This document shows, piece after piece, positions 56,921 through 64,000 of a stretch of 64,000 nt of DNA. The position numbers and the translations under genes are program-made. The stretch is from contig OZ251573.1 of assembly GCA_965243545.1 (NCBI GenBank), positions 1,736,001 to 1,800,000 of the forward strand, given 5' to 3'. Below the pieces are notes generated by a model. It saw only the letters and a list, made by a program, of their open reading frames with translations, did no database searches and was not told where the DNA came from. Source of the DNA: CATQHW01 sp965243545 (GTDB lineage: Bacteria > Spirochaetota > Spirochaetia > SZUA-6 > Bin103). How positions within the stretch are numbered: position 1 is the first letter of the stretch; each line of letters begins with the position of its first letter.

Positions 56921-58270
56921 GTGCATCGCAAGTCCTTGATCGCAACCCTGTTGCTCGTGATGGCCGGCGGGTTGGCCGTCACGCCGCTGGCCGCCCAGGA
57001 GCGGACCGAGATTCAGTTCTGGATGTGGGGCGCCGGCCCGCACCTGCAGGACGTGATCCGCGCCGTGCTGGTCGACCCCTACAACGCTTCGCAGGACGAC
57101 TTCGAGTTGGTGATGGAGTTCCGCAACGACGTCGACAGCGTCATCGCCTCGGTGCTGCCGGCCGGTGGCGGCCCGGACTTGGTATACGGATCGGGGCCCG
57201 CCTTCGTGCGGCCGTTCGCAGCCGCCGGGCATCTGGCGTCGATGGAGCCGTATGCTAAGGAGTACGGCTGGCGCGACCGCATCCTCACCCCGATCTACGA
57301 AGCGGGCACCGTCGACGGCGACCTGTATGCGCTGCCCAACTCGCTCAACACCATGGGCGTCTTCTACAACAAGGTGCTGTTCGCCGAAAACGGTTGGGAG
57401 ATCCCTACCACGTTCGAAGAGCTGGAAGCGATCATGGACGACGCGCTCGGCCAGGGCCTCTACGCGTCGGTGACCGGCAACAAGGGCTGGCGGCCGGTCA
57501 ATGAGAACTACACCCAGATGTTCCTCACCCATTGGGCCGGTCCGCAGGCGACCTACGACGCGATCACCGGCCGCATCCCGTGGACGGACCCGGCGATAGC
57601 CGGCGCCATGGCCAAGAGCGCGGAGTGGTTCCGAGCCGATTACCTGGCCGGCGAGGATTACTTCAACCTCAACTTTCTGGACGCGGTGTCGCTGCTGGAG
57701 TCGAACGACGCGCCGTTCTTCTTCGGTCCCTCGCTCGTCTTTCAGTTCGCCACCAGCTTCTACTCGGAGGACGAAGGCAACCTCGGCGACCTCGGCTTCT
57801 TTCCGCTGCCGAGCCGCGAAGGGCTGCCGTCGCCGATTTTCCTGCTCGGCACCACCGCGTCGCTGTCGATCAACGCCTACTCCCCGCCGGAGGTGAGGGA
57901 CGCCGTGGGCGAGATCATCGACCGCATGATGACGCAGGAGTTCCTGGTCGGCATGACCGAAGGATGGCCCGGTTACTGGGGCGTGCCGATCAGCCGCCTC
58001 GACCTGGACCCGGACGACTTCAGCGGGCTGTCGCACGGTTTTCTGAGCGCCATCCGGGACGCCATAACGGCGGTGAACGCCGGCAACTTCGGCTACTCGC
58101 CATCGACCTTTTTCCCGCCGGCTACGCAGACCGCCTTCTTCGACATAGACTCGGTCTGGCTGGGCGAGTTGTCGGTGGAGGACTTCCTGGCCAACGTGCA
58201 GACCGCCTATGAGGAAGACAAGGCGGCCGGTCTGGTGGCTCCGGTGCCGGCGCCGGGCATGGGCGGCTGA
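56921..58270 (+). CDS. Sugar ABC transporter substrate-binding protein
   Basis: 449 residues from a GTG at 56921 with AGAGGAG 8 bases upstream. The signal peptide is HRKSLIATLLLVMAGGLAVTPLAAQ, cut after AAQ; there is no lipobox. The mature part is a family-1 type binding protein: IQFWMWGAGPHLQDVIR, GGGPDLVYGSGPAFVRPFAAAGHL, LYALPNSLNTMGVFYNKVLFAENGWEIPTTFEELEAI, and GLPSPIFLLGTTASLSINAYS. It is the first gene of an importer operon that ends in ARH-fold hydrolases. The ligand is unknown. Confidence 0.92.
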   Translation: MHRKSLIATLLLVMAGGLAVTPLAAQERTEIQFWMWGAGPHLQDVIRAVLVDPYNASQDDFELVMEFRNDVDSVIASVLPAGGGPDLVYGSGPAFVRPFAAAGHLASMEPYAKEYGWRDRILTPIYEAGTVDGDLYALPNSLNTMGVFYNKVLFAENGWEIPTTFEELEAIMDDALGQGLYASVTGNKGWRPVNENYTQMFLTHWAGPQATYDAITGRIPWTDPAIAGAMAKSAEWFRADYLAGEDYFNLNFLDAVSLLESNDAPFFFGPSLVFQFATSFYSEDEGNLGDLGFFPLPSREGLPSPIFLLGTTASLSINAYSPPEVRDAVGEIIDRMMTQEFLVGMTEGWPGYWGVPISRLDLDPDDFSGLSHGFLSAIRDAITAVNAGNFGYSPSTFFPPATQTAFFDIDSVWLGELSVEDFLANVQTAYEEDKAAGLVAPVPAPGMGG

Positions 58271-58302
58271 CCGCGCCCTTCCCGGTCTCCGTTCGCCGTC
58301 CA

Positions 58303-58337
58303 ATCCGCCCGTCCGGGCCGTCCCGGACAGGGCGGAT
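58303..58337 (+). other. Intercistronic hairpin after the binding-protein gene
   Basis: ATCCGCCCGTCCGGG, a CCGT loop, and CCCGGACAGGGCGGAT pair over 15 bp with one bulged A (58329). It sits 33 bases after the binding-protein stop and 56 bases before the permease. No U-tract follows. This placement matches the stems that protect the binding-protein message and reduce permease expression in other sugar ABC operons. Confidence 0.55.
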
Positions 58338-58392
58338 CGACGGCGCGGCCGTCCGTTTTGGGGGCGCGCGCCCCCGCTCCCTCTGAGCGTCG

Positions 58393-59277
58393 ATGCGGCT
58401 CCGCTCATTTCAATACTACCTGCTGTTGGCGCCCGCGCTGTGCCTGAGCGTGGCGGTGGTGCTGGCGCCGGGCTTGATGACCGCCTACGTCGCGTTTACC
58501 GACTGGAACGGCGTGTCGCTCAGCATGAATTGGATCGGCGCGGTCAACTTCGAGAAGATCTTCGCCGACCGGGTGTTCTGGAAGGCGCTCGGCAACAACG
58601 TCCGCTGGACGCTGCTGTTCCTCACCGTGCCGGTCGCGGTGGGGCTGCTCACCGCCATGCTGCTGCTCAAGCGGCGCCGCACGCGCACCCTCTACCAGAT
58701 GATCTACCTCGGCCCGTACGTGCTGGCGCCGGTCACCAACGCCATCCTGTGGCTCAACATCATCCTCAACCCGGTCTCCGGCCTGCTGCGCCACGTCCGC
58801 CACCTGTTTCCGCGCGGATCGCCGCTGGCGCCGTTGCGGTCGCCGCTCGGCAACCCGGACACGGTGCTCTACTTCGTGGCGATGGTCGACATCTGGCACT
58901 ACTGGGGGTTCCTGACCGTGATCTATCTGGCCGCGCTGCGGCAGACGCCGCAGGAGCTGGTCGAGGCGGCCACGGTCGAAGGAGCGGGCGCGCTCCACCT
59001 GTTCCGCTTCATCTATCTGCCGACCATCCTGCCGACCGTGCTGCTGACGTTCGTGATCATCACCATCTTCTCGTTCCTCACCTTCGAGTACGTCTACATC
59101 ATGACCGGCGGCGGTCCGGCGCACGGCTCGGAGATGCTGAGCACCTACGCCTACACGCTCGCCTTCAACGCGTTCCAGTACGGCAAGGCGGCGGCCACCG
59201 GCCTGGTGATGAGCGCCTTCGGGCTGCTGGCCTCGGTATTCTACGTCTGGATGAGCCGGCGGGAGGCGTCGGCGTGA
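58393..59277 (+). CDS. Sugar ABC transporter permease, MalF/UgpA-like
   Basis: 294 residues, six helices: FQYYLLLAPALCLSVAVVLAPGLMTAYVAF at the start, VRWTLLFLTVPVAVGLLTAMLLLKR, and a C-terminal MTGGGPAHGSEMLSTYAYTLAF, a typical MalF-type motif. The EAA loop is LVEAATVEGAGALHLFRFIY. The start ATG has a weak upstream GAGCGT. The end overlaps the next permease by GTGA. Confidence 0.93.
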   Translation: MRLRSFQYYLLLAPALCLSVAVVLAPGLMTAYVAFTDWNGVSLSMNWIGAVNFEKIFADRVFWKALGNNVRWTLLFLTVPVAVGLLTAMLLLKRRRTRTLYQMIYLGPYVLAPVTNAILWLNIILNPVSGLLRHVRHLFPRGSPLAPLRSPLGNPDTVLYFVAMVDIWHYWGFLTVIYLAALRQTPQELVEAATVEGAGALHLFRFIYLPTILPTVLLTFVIITIFSFLTFEYVYIMTGGGPAHGSEMLSTYAYTLAFNAFQYGKAAATGLVMSAFGLLASVFYVWMSRREASA

Positions 59278-60104
59278 CCGCGCAGCGCGTGCGCAACGCG
59301 GCCGGCTCCCATCTGGCGCTCATCTTCTTTGCGTTCACGGCGCTGGCGCCGCTGGCGCTGGTGGCGATCAACAGCGTGAAGACGCACCGCGAGGTGGTGC
59401 GCAATCCGCTCGGCGTTCCGAGCGCCGTTCGCTGGGAAAACTACGAGCAGGCGTGGCGCTACGGTCAGTTCGCGCGCGGCTTTGTCAACAGCGGTCTGTT
59501 GAGCGGCACGGCCGTGGTCACGGTGCTGTTCTGCGCGTCGCTGGCCGGCTACGTGCTGGCCCGGCGGCGGGTGCGGCAGTGGCGGCTGGTGACCATCTAC
59601 TTCATGGTGGCGATCACGGTGCCGATCCAGCTGTTCCTGTTTCCGCTCTACTATCTCTTTGCGCGCGTGCTGGGGCTGCTCGGCAGCCTGTACGGGGTCG
59701 GCGTGGTGCTGGCGGCGCTCAACATGCCGCTGGCGGTGTTCCTGATGCGCGCCTTCTTCCTGGCGGTGCCGGAACAGCTGGAGGAGGCGGCCCGGATCGA
59801 CGGCGCCGGCACCGCCCGCGTGCTGCTTGCGGTGTTGTTTCCGGCGGTGCGGCCGGGGATGATCACGGTCGCCGTGATCGTCGGCCTGCAGGCGTGGAAC
59901 GAGTTCCTGATCACGCGGACCTTTCTTGGCCAGGCCAGCATTACCGCCACGCTCGGCCTGCTGTCGATGAACGGCACCTTTACCGACAACATGAGCGTGA
60001 TGATGGCCGGCACCTTCCTGATGATCGCGCCGCCGCTGGTCTTCTTCGTGCTGGTGCAGCGCTACTTCATCGAGGGGTTGATCAGTGGCGCGCTCAAAGG
60101 GTGA
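59274..60104 (+). CDS. Sugar ABC transporter permease, MalG/UgpE-like
   Basis: 276 residues from the GTG overlapping the previous stop. Typical features are FFAFTALAPLALVAINSVKTHREVVRNPLG, YFMVAITVPIQLFLFPLYYLFARVLGLLGSLYGV, the EAA loop LEEAARIDGAGTARVLLAVL, VGLQAWNEFLITRTF, and a C-terminus (QRYFIEGLISGALKG) matching the MalG type. With the MalF-like partner it forms the membrane channel. No ATP-binding subunit is encoded nearby. Confidence 0.93.
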   Translation: MTAQRVRNAAGSHLALIFFAFTALAPLALVAINSVKTHREVVRNPLGVPSAVRWENYEQAWRYGQFARGFVNSGLLSGTAVVTVLFCASLAGYVLARRRVRQWRLVTIYFMVAITVPIQLFLFPLYYLFARVLGLLGSLYGVGVVLAALNMPLAVFLMRAFFLAVPEQLEEAARIDGAGTARVLLAVLFPAVRPGMITVAVIVGLQAWNEFLITRTFLGQASITATLGLLSMNGTFTDNMSVMMAGTFLMIAPPLVFFVLVQRYFIEGLISGALKG

Positions 60105-62343
60105 GGCGGTGAGCGGCCCGGCCGCGCCGGCCGAGGGGGCGGCGCCGGGCGCCCTGCCGGCGGCGACGTGCGAACGGGTCTACGCGGGCGTGCTGGGCAA
60201 GCTGATCGGCGTCTACCTGGGGCGCACCGTGGAAGGCTGGCGGTACGCCGACATCCGGGAGCGGTTCGGGACGGTCGCCAACTACGTCCATCACGAGGTG
60301 GGAATGCCGCTGATCGTCCCGGACGACGACATCTCCGGGACGTTCGTCTTCTTCCGGGCGCTGGAGGATCACGGATTCGATCCGCAGCTCCGCGCCCGGC
60401 AGATCGGCGAGTGCTGGCTCAACTACGTCATAGAGGACAAGACGATTCTCTGGTGGGGCGGGATGAGCCGCTCGACCGAGCACACCGCCTGGCTGCGCCT
60501 GCGGCAGGGGCACGTGGCGCCGGCCAGCGGTTCGATCGCGCTCAACGGCCGCGCGATGGCGGAGCAGATCGGCGCGCAGATATTCATTGACGGCTGGGCG
60601 CTGGCCAACCCCGGCGCGCCGGAGCGGGCCGCGCGGCTGGCGCGCCAGGCCGCCGGCGTGAGCCACGACGGCATCGCCGTCGAGTGCGCGGTCTTTCTGG
60701 CGGTGTTGGAGTCGCTGGCGTTCGTCGAGCGCGACGCCGAGCGGCTGCTGGAGCGCGCCCTGGCTTTGGTCGAGGACGCCGCCCTGCGCGGTCTGGTCGA
60801 AGCGTTGCGGCGCCGCTGCCGGCCGTCCGCCGACTGGCGCGAGGCGCGCGACTGGATCGAACGCGAACACGGGTATCACCGTTACCCCGGCAACTGCCCG
60901 ATGGTGACCAACCATCTGGCGGTGCTGATGGCGTTCCTGACCGGGGGCGATGACTTTCCGGGCAGCGTGAGCATCGCCGCCAGCGCCGGTTGGGACACCG
61001 ACTGCAACGCCGGCAACGTCGGCTGCCTCAACGGCGTGCGGCTCGGGTTGCCGGCATTGTCGGCCGGGGTCGATCTGCGCGCGCCGGTGGCCGATCGGCT
61101 CTACGCGGTGAGCGCCGACGGCGGCGAGTGCGTGACCGACGCGGTGCGCGAGACCCGGCGCATCCTGCGCGCCGCGGCGGCCCTGCGCGCCGAGGCGGAA
61201 GGGCGTGACGGGCCGGCGGGGCGCGACGAGGCGGCGGGGCGTGGCGCAGAGGCGGCGCCTCGGCTGCCGCGCTTCGGCTTTGACTTTCCCGGCGCCGTGC
61301 AGGGATTCCGGGCCGACCGGGAGCCGGCGCACGCGCAGGCGGTCACCGGCTTGCGCAACGCCGGCGGCGGACTGGAAATCGCCTACCAGCGGCTGGCGCC
61401 GGGCCGGTGCGGGCGCCTGCGCGTGCAGACCTGCTTCGATCCCGAACCGAGCGGCGTGCGCGGTACCAGCTACTTCGAGGTGCTGGCCAGCCCGACCCTG
61501 TACGGCACGCAGACGGTACGCGCCCGGGTCGACTGCGGCGCCGGGCCGAACCCGCGCTGGCGCTTCTTTGTCCGCCACTACCGGGGGGACGGTTCGCTGC
61601 AGGCGCGCTACGGCGATCCGATCGACCTGCAGCCGGGCGCCAACGATCTGCGCTGGCGGGTTCCGGACTGCGGCGGGCAGCCGATCTACCAGCTCGGCAT
61701 CGAGCTGAGCGCGCCGCAACGGCTCGACGGCGCGGTCACCCTGCGCTGGCTCGACTGGTACGGCGCGCCGGAGCGCTTCGTCATGGGGGACGCCGGCGAC
61801 CTGTCCCCGGACCTGACGCCGTGGACGACCGACGCGCCGTGGCTCAAGGCGTTTCTCAGTTCGGCCCGCAACTTCGCCCCGGACTACACGACCACGTTTT
61901 CGATCTCCCACCCGGCAGACGACGGCGTGATCACGATCGGGACCCGCGACTGGGACGACTACACCGTCTCCTCGACGCTGACGCCCGTGCGCCAGCGGAC
62001 CGCCGGGCTGGTGGCGCGCGCCCGCGGCCACCGCCGCTACTACGCGGCGGCGTTGAGCGGCGGGCAGGCGCTGCTGCTCAAACGGCGCGACGGAACGGTG
62101 CGGGTGCTGGCGCGCGCCCGTTGCGCCGCGCCGCCGGACGCGCCGTTGCAGCTGGCGTTGACGGCGGCCGGCGCCGAGCTGCGGATGGCGGTCGCCGGCC
62201 GCCCGTTGCTGGCGGCGCAGGACGGCGAGTACGTGAGCGGCGGCGCCGGCTTCCTGGTGGAGGAGGGCGGCTACTTGGCGCGCGGCTTCCGGGTGGAGCG
62301 CATCCGGCCGGCGTCTGACGCAGGTGACGCGGATGGCCGCTGA
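60085..62343 (+). CDS. ADP-ribosylglycohydrolase-fold enzyme with C-terminal sugar-binding-like domain (copy 1)
   Basis: 752 residues. Residues about 30-390 are an ARH/COG1397-type helical hydrolase: YAGVLGKLIGVYLGRTVEGW, the metal-binding acidic cluster PDDDISGTFVFF, WWGGMSRSTEHTAWL, AGVSHDGIAVECAVF, and the second metal motif AGWDTDCNAGNVGCLNG. Typical ARH enzymes cleave ADP-ribose from Arg, Ser or dinitrogenase reductase; the WDTDCN branch is large and its substrates are mostly unknown. Residues about 400-752 are beta-rich, with a final jelly-roll-like part (DYTVSSTLTP, GAGFLVEEGGYLARGFRVERI) like carbohydrate-binding modules. The start is GTG 60085 (GAGGGG upstream), overlapping the permease by 20 bases; GTG 60109 is an alternative. 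Confidence 0.85.
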   Translation: MARSKGEAVSGPAAPAEGAAPGALPAATCERVYAGVLGKLIGVYLGRTVEGWRYADIRERFGTVANYVHHEVGMPLIVPDDDISGTFVFFRALEDHGFDPQLRARQIGECWLNYVIEDKTILWWGGMSRSTEHTAWLRLRQGHVAPASGSIALNGRAMAEQIGAQIFIDGWALANPGAPERAARLARQAAGVSHDGIAVECAVFLAVLESLAFVERDAERLLERALALVEDAALRGLVEALRRRCRPSADWREARDWIEREHGYHRYPGNCPMVTNHLAVLMAFLTGGDDFPGSVSIAASAGWDTDCNAGNVGCLNGVRLGLPALSAGVDLRAPVADRLYAVSADGGECVTDAVRETRRILRAAAALRAEAEGRDGPAGRDEAAGRGAEAAPRLPRFGFDFPGAVQGFRADREPAHAQAVTGLRNAGGGLEIAYQRLAPGRCGRLRVQTCFDPEPSGVRGTSYFEVLASPTLYGTQTVRARVDCGAGPNPRWRFFVRHYRGDGSLQARYGDPIDLQPGANDLRWRVPDCGGQPIYQLGIELSAPQRLDGAVTLRWLDWYGAPERFVMGDAGDLSPDLTPWTTDAPWLKAFLSSARNFAPDYTTTFSISHPADDGVITIGTRDWDDYTVSSTLTPVRQRTAGLVARARGHRRYYAAALSGGQALLLKRRDGTVRVLARARCAAPPDAPLQLALTAAGAELRMAVAGRPLLAAQDGEYVSGGAGFLVEEGGYLARGFRVERIRPASDAGDADGR

Positions 62344-64000
62344 CGAACGGCGCATCGGGTCGGCGACCTACGCCGGCGTGCTCGGCAAGCTGATCGGCGT
62401 CTATCTGGGGCGGCCGGTGGAAGGGTGGGCGTACCGGGCCATCCGGGAGCGGTTCGGCGAGGTCGACCGCTACGTGCACCGGGAGCTCGGCGCGCCGCTG
62501 GTGGTCGCCGACGACGATCTGTCCGGCAGCTTCGGCTTCTTCCGCGCGATGGAGGATTGCCGCTCCGCGAGCGGCGTCACCGCCGCGGACTTCGGCGACA
62601 CGTGGCTCAACACCATCATCGAGGACCGGACCATCCTCTGGTGGGGCGGCTTTGGCCGATCCACCGAGCACACCGCGTTTCTGCGCCTCAAGGCCGGGTA
62701 TCGCGCCCCGCAGAGCGGCAGCCGCGCGCTCAACGGGGAGATGCTGTCGACCCAGATCGGCGCGCAGATCTTCACCGATCCGCTGGCGCTGACGTCGCCC
62801 GGCGACCCGGAACAGGCGGCGGCGCTGATCCGCAAGGCGGCGTCGGTGAGCCACGACGGCGTGGCGCTCGACTGCGCGGCGTACCTGGGCGCGATGCAGG
62901 CGCTCGCCTTCACGCATCGGTCGCTCGATGCGCTGCTGGCGGCGGCGCAGCCGTTTGCGGCCGGCGGCCAGCTCCGCCGCCTGATCGACGACGTGCGCGG
63001 CGCCTGCAGCCGCGAGCGCGACTGGCGGCGGGTGCGCGCCTGGCTCGACCCGCGCTACGGGTACGGAGTGTTTCCCGGACCGTGCCCGATTCTGACCAAC
63101 CACGCGATGGTGCTGGTGGCGCTGCTGCTCGGCGGCGACGACTTCCGGCGCGCGCTGACGATCGCCGCCTCGGCCGGTTACGACACCGACTGCAACGCCG
63201 GCAGCGTCGGCTGCCTCAACGGCGTGCGGCTCGGCTTGGCGGCGATCCCGGCCGACCTGCGCGATCCGGTCGCCGACCGCCTGCTGGTGGTCACCGCCGA
63301 AGGGGGCCGCGCGGTGAGCGACGCGGTCCTGGAGACGCGCCGCATCTTGCGCGCCGGCCCTGGCGCCTCGGGCCGGCCGGCGCCGACGGCGCGGCTGCCG
63401 CGCTTCGCCTTCGAGTTGCCCGGCGCCCGGCAGGGGTTCGCGCCGTGTCCGCACGCGATCCCGGATGCGCCGCCGGCCGCGCCGGCGCCGTCCTCCGCGC
63501 CGGTAGAGGTTGCCGGCAGCGCCGATCCGGGGCTGGAGATCGCGTACCGGGACCTGACGCCGGGGCGCACGGCGCGGATCTCGACACCGGTGTTCCTGGA
63601 CTTCGCCGAGGTCGCCGACAACTTCGCCACCCACGCCAGCCCGACGCTTTACCCGACGCAGGAGGTGGCCGTGCGCCTGGAGGCGCCGGCGGAGGGGCCG
63701 CTCCCGCTGCCGGCGGCGGCCGTGTACGCGCTCTACTACGACGCTACCGATTGCGTGCGGCAGCTCCGCTCCGAGCCGTGCGCGCTCCGCGCCGGCGTCA
63801 ACACGCTCCGGTGGCGCGTGCCGGACAACGGCGGCATGCCGCTGTTCCGGGTCGGGCTGGAACTGAGCGCGCCGGCCGGCGCGCCCGCTCCCCTGGCCGG
63901 CCGGCTGCGCCTCCGCAGCCTCGACTGGGACGGCGCGCCGGACGACTTCCGCCAGCGCGGCACGTTGATGTCGTCGATCTGGAACCTGCGCCCCTGCTGG
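62333..64000 (+). CDS. ADP-ribosylglycohydrolase-fold enzyme, copy 2 (cut by window end)
   Basis: The frame starts at the ATG at 62333, 11 bases inside copy 1, and stays open to the last base (556 codons). It has the same plan as copy 1: YAGVLGKLIGVYLGRPVEGW, ADDDLSGSFGFF, WWGGFGRSTEHTAFLRL, SVSHDGVALDCAAY, and AGYDTDCNAGSVGCLNGVRL. A linker follows, then the beta-rich C-terminal region (LRWRVPDNGGMPLFRVGLELSAP). Metal-binding acidic residues are intact, so activity is plausible. The two copies are clear paralogues but diverged throughout, so the duplication is old and the enzymes may act on different substrates. Confidence 0.85.
   Translation, partial: MAADERRIGSATYAGVLGKLIGVYLGRPVEGWAYRAIRERFGEVDRYVHRELGAPLVVADDDLSGSFGFFRAMEDCRSASGVTAADFGDTWLNTIIEDRTILWWGGFGRSTEHTAFLRLKAGYRAPQSGSRALNGEMLSTQIGAQIFTDPLALTSPGDPEQAAALIRKAASVSHDGVALDCAAYLGAMQALAFTHRSLDALLAAAQPFAAGGQLRRLIDDVRGACSRERDWRRVRAWLDPRYGYGVFPGPCPILTNHAMVLVALLLGGDDFRRALTIAASAGYDTDCNAGSVGCLNGVRLGLAAIPADLRDPVADRLLVVTAEGGRAVSDAVLETRRILRAGPGASGRPAPTARLPRFAFELPGARQGFAPCPHAIPDAPPAAPAPSSAPVEVAGSADPGLEIAYRDLTPGRTARISTPVFLDFAEVADNFATHASPTLYPTQEVAVRLEAPAEGPLPLPAAAVYALYYDATDCVRQLRSEPCALRAGVNTLRWRVPDNGGMPLFRVGLELSAPAGAPAPLAGRLRLRSLDWDGAPDDFRQRGTLMSSIWNLRPCW

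Noticed and set aside
54571..56982. An 803-codon minus-strand frame containing repeats (VGVGGELSE)
   Set aside because: The repeats are only the reverse reading of the coil array in the 55636 gene, and the frame also covers the phosphorylase gene.
60094..62355. A 753-codon minus-strand frame opposite the first ARH enzyme
   Set aside because: Shadow of a gene whose catalytic motifs are intact.

Overview
The window is a very GC-rich stretch of a Gram-negative chromosome, most likely a spirochaete (Spirochaetaceae-like). The best lineage clues are a GreA fused behind a very long TPR-like N-terminal region (a spirochaete habit), the lptF-lptG outer-membrane export pair, and the gene order nusA-infB-rbfA-truB-ribF-rpsO-pnp. 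Genes are packed tightly, with many ATGA/GTGA stop-start overlaps. Almost every other long open frame is a shadow caused by the G/C-rich third codon position.

Layout. (1) 1-20.9 kb, housekeeping: the 3' part of nusA, infB, rbfA, truB, an FAD synthase with a decayed kinase half, rpsO and pnp; then a propeller protein, lptF, lptG, tgt and murJ; then on the minus strand a TPR gene and the GreA fusion; then rpe, a small TPR gene and dtd. (2) 21.0-26.7 kb, an accessory island: four tandem copies of a gene for a small one-helix membrane protein with a coiled coil of variable length, an orphan DUF1156-type DNA adenine methylase with a zinc ribbon, and an Rpn/YhgA-like nuclease. (3) 26.8-35.5 kb, core again: recA, scpA, scpB, an RsuA-type pseudouridine synthase, cmk, rpsA, a degenerate sigma-54-activator-like protein, a TPR membrane protein, a lipoprotein and a small membrane protein. 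(4) 35.58-41.1 kb: tRNA-Lys(UUU), then accessory genes (a Rieske protein with a large helical tail, a DUF4143 AAA ATPase, a fatty acid desaturase, a PhyH-like dioxygenase). (5) 41.2-49.7 kb, a minus-strand catabolic operon: two LplB/LplC-type permeases and a binding protein, then two FAD oxidoreductases with a sulfatase between them. The last oxidoreductase gene is frameshifted. (6) 49.8-64 kb: a repeat-containing lipoprotein, a nucleoside hydrolase, an ATGA-coupled operon (PfkB kinase, double-SIS protein, YjbQ, nucleoside phosphorylase), a coiled-coil/PD-(D/E)XK repeat protein, and a sugar-type ABC importer operon ending in two tandem ADP-ribosylglycohydrolase-fold enzymes, the second cut by the window edge.

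Two things deserve most attention. One is the four-copy membrane coiled-coil array, whose paralogues differ by whole 7- and 11-residue coil modules. The other is the right-hand region, where an importer, two ARH-fold hydrolases, a nucleoside hydrolase, a phosphorylase, a PfkB kinase and a sugar isomerase look like a pathway for importing and dismantling an N-glycosylated or nucleoside-like compound of unknown identity. No CRISPR array, insertion sequence, integrase, rRNA or riboswitch was seen. No stretch of more than about 300 bases lacks a gene; the longest gap (26663-26962) carries the recA promoter.
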